Shown here: positions 58,376 to 64,000 of the stretch, piece after piece | How the letters are laid out: every line of letters begins with the position of its first letter | Position numbering within the stretch: position 1 is the stretch's first letter | Origin: AP-15 sp963789025 | Lineage (GTDB): Bacteria; Pseudomonadota; Alphaproteobacteria; ATCC43930; CGMCC-115725 | Assembly (NCBI GenBank): GCA_963789025.1 | Contig: CAWBIT010000008.1 | Coordinates: 1 to 64,000, forward strand | Length of the DNA: 64,000 nucleotides | Reading direction: 5' to 3' | Program-made: the position numbers and the translations under genes | Notes under the pieces: generated by a model | The model's input: only the letters and a program-made list of their open reading frames with translations | Databases searched by the model: none | What the model was told of the DNA's origin: nothing

Positions 58376-59060
58376 CGAGCTGATCGCGGCGCGCAAGGCG
58401 TGCCGCATCTGTGTCGAGCGCAGTCCTGGCAGGATCAGGAGCTGCGCCGAATTCGACTTCGACCCCCGCGTCGTCAGCCATTGGGAGCAATGGCTCGGCC
58501 ACCGCAGCCCGAAGCTCCTCGTGGTCGGTCAGGATTTCGGCAATGTCCGCTATTTCGTCCGCTGCCGCGGGCGCGACGAGCCGGACAACAAGACCAACGA
58601 AAATCTCTACAGGCTGTTGACCGCGGCCGGGCTTGCGGTTGGGCACCCGTCGCAGCGCGATTACTCCGCCCCGGTCTTTCTGACCAACTCCATTCTGTGC
58701 ATCAAAGAGGGGGCGATGAATTCTCCAATCCGGTCGAGCTGGGTGGATGCCTGCTCCGAGCAACACCTGCTGCCGCTCATTGCCTTTCTGAGGCCGCCGG
58801 TCGTCGTCGGGATGGGAAACGCCGGATGGCGCGCCGTTCGCCTCGCCTTCGCGCTGCATGGCGCGCCGCGGCAGATTTCGTACGCAGCCGGCTCCGATTG
58901 GCTTGCTGGGGATGGTACCCGGGTATTTGCCGTCGGCCATTGCGGGCCACTCGGGGTCATCAACCGGCCGTGGCCGCAGCAGCTCGGGGATTGGCGGCGG
59001 ATCGGCGCGGCCGTTTCCGTTTGCCCTGCCGCCGGTGCGCCGCTACGCTCGGCTAAGTGA
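58362..59060 (+). CDS. Uracil-DNA glycosylase-superfamily protein
   Basis: A UDG-fold protein of about 232 aa. I place the start at a TTG (58362) overlapping the ChaC stop by 14 bp, giving LPEFDELIAARKACRICVER; longer starts run through the ChaC gene in another frame. The motif 1 region is KLLVVGQDFGNVRYFVRCRG and a late motif is VFAVGHCGPLGVINRPWPQQ (HCGPLG in place of the usual HPSP). Three early Cys (ACRIC, CAEF) could bind a cluster. Uracil excision is not certain; the substrate may be another base. It is 21 bp upstream of the MBL gene. Confidence 0.68.
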   Translation: MPEFDELIAARKACRICVERSPGRIRSCAEFDFDPRVVSHWEQWLGHRSPKLLVVGQDFGNVRYFVRCRGRDEPDNKTNENLYRLLTAAGLAVGHPSQRDYSAPVFLTNSILCIKEGAMNSPIRSSWVDACSEQHLLPLIAFLRPPVVVGMGNAGWRAVRLAFALHGAPRQISYAAGSDWLAGDGTRVFAVGHCGPLGVINRPWPQQLGDWRRIGAAVSVCPAAGAPLRSAK

Positions 59061-59080
59061 CTTTGCGGAGGACCGGCACC

Positions 59081-59956
59081 ATGCGCACGAGCTTTACGGT
59101 CAACGACATGACGATCCACCGGATCGTCGAGCAGGAGGCGGGGTTCACGCCGATCCTGGAGTTCCTGCCGAGCCTGAGCCGGGAACTGTTGGACGAAAAC
59201 CGGTCGTGGATGGAGCCGGCGGCGCTCGACCCGGCCACCGGCATGGCCGTGCTGTGCTTCCAATCTTACGTCGTCAAGACCCCGCACCACACCATTCTGG
59301 TGGATGCCTGCATCGGCAACGACAAGTCTTTTCCGCATCGCCCGACCTGGCATCGCAAGAACGACAGCAACTGGATGCAGGCGCTGAAGGCGGCCGGTGT
59401 CACCGTCGACGATATCGACATCGTCATGTGCACGCATCTGCACGGCGACCATGTCGGATGGAATACGCGTCTGGAGAACGGCCGCTGGGTCCCGACCTTT
59501 CCCAATGCCAAATATCTCTTCTCAAAAAAAGAATTCGAATATTGGGAGGGCGTCGATCGCGAGACCCCGCTCGACCCGATGCGGGACAGCGTTCTGCCGA
59601 TCATCGATGCCAAAAAGGCCGAGCTCGTCACCAGCGACCATGCCGTCGATGACCATATTCGGCTGACTCCGACCCCCGGTCACACACCGGACCACTTCGC
59701 GGTCTGTGCCGGGCGCCGCGGCGACCAGGCGGTGTTTACCGGCGATCTGATCCACTCGCCGATCCAGGCGCGCTATCCGGATCTCGTGATGCGGGTCGAT
59801 TACGACCAGAAGCAGGCCTCAGCTACCCGCCGCGCGTTTCTCGAACGCTATTGCGACACCGCTACCTTATGCTGCACGATGCATTTCCCGTCGCCCTCGG
59901 TCGGACACATCAAGCGCTGGGACGCCGGCTTCCGCTGCGCGGCGATTGCGGACTAA
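59081..59956 (+). CDS. MBL-fold metallo-hydrolase
   Basis: A 291-residue metallo-beta-lactamase-fold hydrolase. The metal motif is MCTHLHGDHVGWNTRLENGR, with further His/Asp ligands in PTPGHTPDHFAVC and FTGDLIHSPIQARYPDL. The start MRTSFTVNDMTIHRIVEQEA is at the ATG 59081 with GGAGG 9 nt upstream. It belongs to the large quorum-quenching-like/beta-lactone family; lactonase or phosphodiesterase activity cannot be told apart. It closes the plus-strand run LLM, ChaC, UDG-like, MBL. Confidence 0.88.
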   Translation: MRTSFTVNDMTIHRIVEQEAGFTPILEFLPSLSRELLDENRSWMEPAALDPATGMAVLCFQSYVVKTPHHTILVDACIGNDKSFPHRPTWHRKNDSNWMQALKAAGVTVDDIDIVMCTHLHGDHVGWNTRLENGRWVPTFPNAKYLFSKKEFEYWEGVDRETPLDPMRDSVLPIIDAKKAELVTSDHAVDDHIRLTPTPGHTPDHFAVCAGRRGDQAVFTGDLIHSPIQARYPDLVMRVDYDQKQASATRRAFLERYCDTATLCCTMHFPSPSVGHIKRWDAGFRCAAIAD

Positions 59957-60045
59957 CTACGCCGGGTGGTCGCCGCCGCCAACACGCCCGCGCGTCTTTT
60001 TGGGCGCCGAGAAAGCCGCGGGCGTCACCAGGCGGTCTCTTTCTC

Positions 60046-60279
60046 TCAGGGAGCGGGCTCGTCGACGAGTTCAAGCCGGCGCTCCACGCGATCGAGCCGC
60101 CGACCAATGTTGTCTAGCCGCGCGTGCACTCCGGCGAAATCCAGCTTCATCCCGGCGAAATCTCGCTCAAGTGCGCTGAACCGCGTTATCACCTCGTCAA
60201 ACTTCTGATCATGCTGATCTTGCTTGCCGCGGATCGCTCGCAGCATATTCAGGATCAGATCAGCCCGTTCGTCGCTCAC
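60046..60279 (-). CDS. Small coiled-coil hypothetical protein
   Basis: A 77-residue, entirely helical protein, starting at a GTG (60279) with AGGA 10 nt upstream. Heptads are obvious: LILNMLRAIRGKQDQHDQKF, EVITRFSALERDFAGMKLDF and ARLDNIGRRLDRVERRLELV. Small proteins of this kind (MSDERADLI start) are common in rhizobia-like genomes and have no known function. It may form an oligomeric bundle. It is convergent with the MBL gene and next to tRNA-His. Confidence 0.65.
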   Translation of the reverse strand: MSDERADLILNMLRAIRGKQDQHDQKFDEVITRFSALERDFAGMKLDFAGVHARLDNIGRRLDRVERRLELVDEPAP

Positions 60280-60348
60280 GGCTTTCGATTTCCTGTGCGG
60301 CCTTCGTCTCAGGTGGCTATATTTGAGGCATTAAGAAACAAAAATAAT

Positions 60349-60426
60349 TGGGGCGAGTGATCGGATTTGAACCGACGACATCCAGATCCACAATCTGGCG
60401 CTCTAACCAACTGAGCTACACCCGCC
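60349..60426 (-). tRNA. tRNA-His (GTG anticodon)
   Basis: 78 nt with encoded CCA. The acceptor GGCGGGTG (from 60426) has the extra 5' G of tRNA-His paired to C73. The anticodon stem CCAGA/TCTGG surrounds loop TTGTGGA, giving anticodon GTG. It is located between the coiled-coil gene and nnr. Confidence 0.95.
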
Positions 60427-60508
60427 GTCCGCGCTGGAGGTAACAATTCGCCGGCGGGACGTCAAGCTCGGGCTTCCGCGCGGATTGCATGCTCCCCACA
60501 TCTCGCCG

Positions 60509-62017
60509 ATGACGACCTCCCCCGAGGGCTGGCGCAAGCACGCTCTGCTGACCCCGGCGCAGATGGGCGAGGCGGACCGGCTGACGATCGCGAGTGGCGT
60601 CTCCGGCATCGAACTGATGGAGACTGCCGGCCGTAAGGTTGCCGACGCGGTTTCGCAGCGGTGGCCGCCGCAACCGGTCGCGGTGCTCTGCGGCCCGGGA
60701 AACAACGGCGGGGACGGTTTTGTCGCGGCGCGCGTGCTGGCCGAGCGCGGCTGGCCGGCGCGCCTCGCGCTGCTCGGCTCCGGCGCGGCGCTGCGCGGCG
60801 ATGCGGCGCAGGCTGCGGCGCGCTGGCCGGGTCCGGTTGACGCGCTGGAGCCGGCTGCGCTCGACGGCGCCCGGCTCGTCGTCGACGGCATCTTTGGCGC
60901 GGGTCTCGCGCGCCCCGTCGAGGGCATAGCGCGCGCGGTCATCGAGGCGATCGGCGAACGGCAGCTGCCGGTTGTGGCGATCGACGTTCCGAGCGGCATC
61001 GACGGGGCGAGCGGCGAGGTGCGGGGGATCGCGCCGCGCGCTGCCGTCACGGTCACCTTTTTCCGGAAGAAGCCGGGACACCTGCTGCTGCCGGGGCGCA
61101 GCTATTGCGGCGAGACGGTGCTCGAGCAGATCGGCATTCCCGATTCCGTGCTCGACCGGATCGCGCCGGATACGGTGGAGAATGCGCCTGACTGGTGGCT
61201 CGGCGCCTTTCCCCGGCCGAGTCTCGAAACCCACAAATACGCCCGCGGACACGCGCTCGTCGCCGGCGGCGCGGTGATGACCGGCGCGGCGCGGCTGGCG
61301 GCGCGCGCCGCCGCCCGGCTCGGCGCCGGGCTCGTCACCGTCGCCGCCCCCGAAGCCGCTTTCCCGATCTATGCCACGGCTTTGACCGGCGTCATCGTCC
61401 ATCCCGTCGGGGATATCGAGGAGTTCCAGGGGTTTCTTGCCGACAAGCGGCGCAACGCCGGGCTGATCGGCCCGGGCGCCGGTGTCGGCGGCGAAACCCG
61501 CGCCAGGACATTGGCGATTCTCGGCGCCGGCAAGCGCGCGGTGCTCGACGCCGACGCGTTGACCTCGTTTGCCGAAGATCCCGAGACCTTGTTCTCGGCG
61601 ATCCGCTCGCCTTGCGTGATGACCCCGCATGCCGGCGAGTTTTCCCGCCTGTTCGATACAGCCGGCGACAAACCCGAGCGGGCGCGCCGTGCGGCGCGGC
61701 AGAGCGGTGCGGTGGTGCTGCTCAAGGGTGCCGACACGGTGATCGCCGCGCCGGACGGACGGGTTGCGGTCAACACCAACGCGCCGGCGCAGCTGGCGAC
61801 GGCGGGCAGCGGCGATGTGCTCGCCGGGATCGTGCTCGGGCTGCTCGCCCAGGGCATGGAGCCGTTCGCGGCGGCCGCTGCTGCTGCCTGGATTCACGGC
61901 GCGGCCGCCTGCCGCTTCGGCCTCGGTCTCGTCGCCGAGGACCTGATCGACGCGGTTGTTCCGGTGCTGCAGGATTTGCTCGCTCACGCTCCCGACGTGA
62001 TTGACGGAACACGTTAG
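60509..62017 (+). CDS. nnr: Bifunctional NAD(P)HX epimerase / ADP-dependent NAD(P)HX dehydratase
   Basis: Repairs hydrated NADH/NADPH. The N-terminal YjeF_N epimerase domain has VAVLCGPGNNGGDGFVAARV (about 60-80) and IAIDVPSGID. The C-terminal ribokinase-like dehydratase domain has KYARGHALVAGGAVMTGAAR, CVMTPHAGEFSRLFD and the final NTNAPAQLATAGSGDVLAGI with the catalytic GSGD. The length (502 aa from the ATG at 60509) is normal; a TTG at 60485 would add eight residues. It is 80 bp downstream of the tRNA-His gene and on the opposite strand. Confidence 0.93.
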   Translation: MTTSPEGWRKHALLTPAQMGEADRLTIASGVSGIELMETAGRKVADAVSQRWPPQPVAVLCGPGNNGGDGFVAARVLAERGWPARLALLGSGAALRGDAAQAAARWPGPVDALEPAALDGARLVVDGIFGAGLARPVEGIARAVIEAIGERQLPVVAIDVPSGIDGASGEVRGIAPRAAVTVTFFRKKPGHLLLPGRSYCGETVLEQIGIPDSVLDRIAPDTVENAPDWWLGAFPRPSLETHKYARGHALVAGGAVMTGAARLAARAAARLGAGLVTVAAPEAAFPIYATALTGVIVHPVGDIEEFQGFLADKRRNAGLIGPGAGVGGETRARTLAILGAGKRAVLDADALTSFAEDPETLFSAIRSPCVMTPHAGEFSRLFDTAGDKPERARRAARQSGAVVLLKGADTVIAAPDGRVAVNTNAPAQLATAGSGDVLAGIVLGLLAQGMEPFAAAAAAAWIHGAAACRFGLGLVAEDLIDAVVPVLQDLLAHAPDVIDGTR

Positions 62018-62095
62018 TTAAGCTGGCGTTTTTTGGATTGACGCGGGGCAGCCCTTCGCGTCTCGTTCGGCACCCATCACCACAGTAGAGCCGCC

Positions 62096-63529
62096 ATGCC
62101 CGATCCCGCTCCCGCCGGCTTTTTCGAGGGCGTGTTCGACCGGACGCTGACCAATTTGCGCAGCGCGTGGCGGGAGATCGCCGAATCGGCGCGCGGGGTT
62201 CTGAGCGGGACGCCCCGCCCCGATCTCCCCGGCGAGGATGCAAGCCGGCTTCACCAGCAGATGCTGAGTTCGTTGGAAGGGCGCGCGGGCGGCGTCACGG
62301 CACGGGCTCGCGCCGCCGATCTCGGCCGCACCTATCTGTCGCTCGACCCCGCCGGCCGCGAGCGTTTCCTGCAGCTTCTCGCGCGCGAATTCGATGTTGA
62401 TCACGACGAGGTCAGGCGGCGGTGCCAGACGCTTATCGAGGCCGCCGAACCGGTTCGACGCGACGCCGAGGAGCGCGCCTTGCGCGACGCCCTGGAGCCG
62501 CCGCGCATCACTCTGTTGCGACAGTTCAATGCTCTTCCCGAAGGGGTCAAATTCCTCGTCGATCGCCGCGCCGAGCTGATCGACCTCGGACGGCAGGATT
62601 CGCTGCTGAGCGGGCTCGAGGAGGATCTGAAGCGGCTGCTCGCTAATTGGTTCGACATCGGCTTTCTCGAGCTGAAGCGCATCACCTGGGAATCGCCGGC
62701 GGCATTGCTCGAAAAACTGATGGTCTACGAGGCGGTGCACGAGATTCGCGGCTGGACCGATCTGAAGAACCGGCTCGACGCCGACCGCCGCTGCTTTGCC
62801 TTTTTTCATCCGCGCATGCCGGACGAGCCGCTGATCTTTGTCGAGGTGGCGCTCGTTTCGGGCATGGCGGGCAATGTTCACGCGCTGCTCGACGAGGCGG
62901 CCCCGATCGGCGATCCGCAGGCCGCGGATGCGGCGATCTTTTATTCAATCTCCAATTGCCAGCGCGGGCTGGCGGGCATCAGTTTTGGCGACTTTCTGAT
63001 CAAGCGCGTCGCCGATGCGCTGGCGATCGAGCTGCCGCGCCTCAAGATCTTCGCGACCTTGTCGCCGGTCCCGGGGTTTCGCGCCTGGCTCGAGCGCCAG
63101 GACCGGTCAGCCCCCGGCGATCTGCTGCTGCCGGCCGAGCGGACGGCGATCGAGGCGCTTGGCGAGGAGGTGCCGGGAGGCGACCTCCTGTGGCTGCTCG
63201 ATCAGGAGGGCTGGCACAACGACCAGCGAATTGCCGGCGCATTGCGCGAACCGCTGCTGCGGCTGTGCGCGCGCTATCTCGTCAGGGAACGGGCGCCCTC
63301 CGGGCGGGCGCTCGATCCGGTGGCGCATTTTCACCTCAGCAACGGAGCGCGCGTCGAGCGCCTCAATTGGCTCGGCGACGTCTCCGCCAAAGGCCTGCAG
63401 CAATCCGGCGGCATCATGGTCAATTATCTGTACCGTCTCGGCGAGATCGAGGCCAACCACGAGGCCTATCGCGGCGAAGGACGGGTCGCCGCCGCCTCTG
63501 CGCTGCGCAATCTCGCGCGCGCCGGCTGA
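62096..63529 (+). CDS. Malonyl-CoA decarboxylase
   Basis: Decarboxylates malonyl-CoA to acetyl-CoA. The 477 aa begin MPDPAPAGFFEGVFDRTLTN. An N-terminal helical domain extends to about residue 180 (ARAADLGRTYLSLDPAGRER); the catalytic GNAT-like C-terminal domain includes AVHEIRGWTDLKNRLDADRR, RCFAFFHPRMPDEPLIFVEV, FYSISNCQRGLAGISFGDFL and DPVAHFHLSNGARVERLNWL with the catalytic Ser/His in the last block. In rhizobia it is named MatA and sits with malonyl-CoA synthetase MatB and transporter MatC, which are absent here; the gene stands alone after nnr. Confidence 0.93.
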   Translation: MPDPAPAGFFEGVFDRTLTNLRSAWREIAESARGVLSGTPRPDLPGEDASRLHQQMLSSLEGRAGGVTARARAADLGRTYLSLDPAGRERFLQLLAREFDVDHDEVRRRCQTLIEAAEPVRRDAEERALRDALEPPRITLLRQFNALPEGVKFLVDRRAELIDLGRQDSLLSGLEEDLKRLLANWFDIGFLELKRITWESPAALLEKLMVYEAVHEIRGWTDLKNRLDADRRCFAFFHPRMPDEPLIFVEVALVSGMAGNVHALLDEAAPIGDPQAADAAIFYSISNCQRGLAGISFGDFLIKRVADALAIELPRLKIFATLSPVPGFRAWLERQDRSAPGDLLLPAERTAIEALGEEVPGGDLLWLLDQEGWHNDQRIAGALREPLLRLCARYLVRERAPSGRALDPVAHFHLSNGARVERLNWLGDVSAKGLQQSGGIMVNYLYRLGEIEANHEAYRGEGRVAAASALRNLARAG

Positions 63530-63617
63530 TGTTGCCGTGCGCTGCTATGTCGGCTGCCGCGTTTGTGCTAAGGGTTGCTCGCGGACGGGTTGGAAAGCCG
63601 CTCCGGCAGCGGTAGCG

Positions 63618-63702
63618 GCGGGCGTGGCGGAATTGGCAGACGCACTGGATTTAGGTTCCAGCGATGGAAATCGTGGGGGTTCAAATCCCCCCGCCCGCAC
63701 CA
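63618..63702 (+). tRNA. tRNA-Leu (TAG anticodon)
   Basis: 85 nt with encoded CCA. The acceptor GCGGGCG pairs with CGCCCGC. The anticodon stem CTGGA/TCCAG holds loop TTTAGGT, giving anticodon TAG (reads CTN Leu). The long variable arm, CGATGGAAATCG, is class II as expected. It precedes tig as in many alphaproteobacteria. Confidence 0.95.
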
Positions 63703-63741
63703 CGATCTCTTGAGTTGTTCGGGAAGCACAGGCTCTCCTTC

Positions 63742-64000
63742 ATGCAAGTGACAGAAACCAATGCCGAAGGCCTCAAGCGCGAATTCCGCGTCGTCGTGCC
63801 GGCCGGCGAGTTCGAGGAAAAGGTCGCCAGCCGGCTCGGTGAAATCGGCCGGACGATCCAGCTGCGCGGCTTCCGCCCGGGCAAGGTCCCGATGCAGATC
63901 CTGCGCCAGCGCTTCGGTAATTCGGTGCGCGGGGAGGTGCTGGAGAGCACCTTGCAGGACACTTCGGCCGACGCGATACGCGAGCACAATTTGCGCCCGG
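63742..64000 (+). CDS. tig: Trigger factor, N-terminal part (cut by the window end)
   Basis: The ribosome-bound chaperone and prolyl isomerase. Visible are the first 86 residues: MQVTETNAEGLKREFRVVVP, the ribosome-docking signature QLRGFRPGKVPMQILRQRFG (the GFRxGxxP loop at residues 43-50) and VRGEVLESTLQDTSADAIRE. The ATG at 63742 has a weak upstream site. The rest lies beyond the window; clpP/clpX would be expected next. Confidence 0.95.
   Translation, partial: MQVTETNAEGLKREFRVVVPAGEFEEKVASRLGEIGRTIQLRGFRPGKVPMQILRQRFGNSVRGEVLESTLQDTSADAIREHNLRP

Overview
The window looks like a chromosome segment of a GC-rich alphaproteobacterium (Hyphomicrobiales/Rhodospirillales-like, probably soil or rhizosphere). 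The case rests on gene content: a membrane-anchored CycM-type cytochrome c, the ligase-associated exonuclease/ATP-dependent ligase pair, glxBCD next to a type III glutamine synthetase, ETF-QO back to back with a UDG, rplM-rpsI beside an enoyl-CoA hydratase, and tRNA-Leu ahead of trigger factor. Several families of palindromic intergenic repeats fit the same group. No plasmid, phage or CRISPR features were seen.

Layout. 1-5261 (minus): a class III cyclase/AAA/TPR regulator with an in-frame stop, a small protein and a Dyp-type peroxidase with a late frameshift. 5518-8893 (plus): a Crp/Fnr regulator, an MBL-fold DNA exonuclease and an ATP-dependent ligase. 8899-13480 (minus): cycM, an inositol-monophosphatase-family gene, yejA and yejB, with no yejEF. 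13545-16417 (plus): kdsB, pheA and an Ldh-family dehydrogenase. 16411-19161: a less GC-rich insert-like block (secreted protein and CadC-like TPR regulator) that ends in a 3' remnant of a second Ldh-family gene. 19519-28393 (minus): a peptide ABC cluster, OppD, four paralogous binding proteins and OppF, with no permease. 28644-31729 (minus): a response regulator and a sensor kinase with an in-frame stop.

31891-33100 holds a DUF1993 gene, a tiny ORF with a strong Shine-Dalgarno and a collapsed FAD monooxygenase. 33252-40407 (plus) is the most interesting block: an MFS transporter, a MITE-like element, glxB-glxC-glxD, a frameshifted type III glutamine synthetase/gamma-glutamylamide synthetase-like gene, and a Rieske oxygenase. 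These pieces suggest a gamma-glutamyl-amine or N-methylglutamate route coupled to a Rieske oxygenase. It is followed by a secreted protein and two PEP-mutase/isocitrate-lyase-family lyases.

43478-64000 is mostly conserved chromosome: tRNA-Gln, ispE, a TPR protein, ETF-QO, UDG, moaB, two TIGR04282/TIGR04283-type glycosyltransferases, a PA0069-type radical SAM protein, a CoA transferase, an enoyl-CoA hydratase, rplM-rpsI, an LLM oxidoreductase-ChaC-UDG-like-MBL run, tRNA-His, nnr, malonyl-CoA decarboxylase, tRNA-Leu and the start of tig.

Four otherwise well-conserved genes carry single-base lesions (two +1 frameshifts, two premature stops), and two loci are deletion remnants. Either this lineage is losing accessory regulatory and catabolic genes or the assembly has consensus errors; reads would decide. 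All calls are from reading the sequence; no database search was run.
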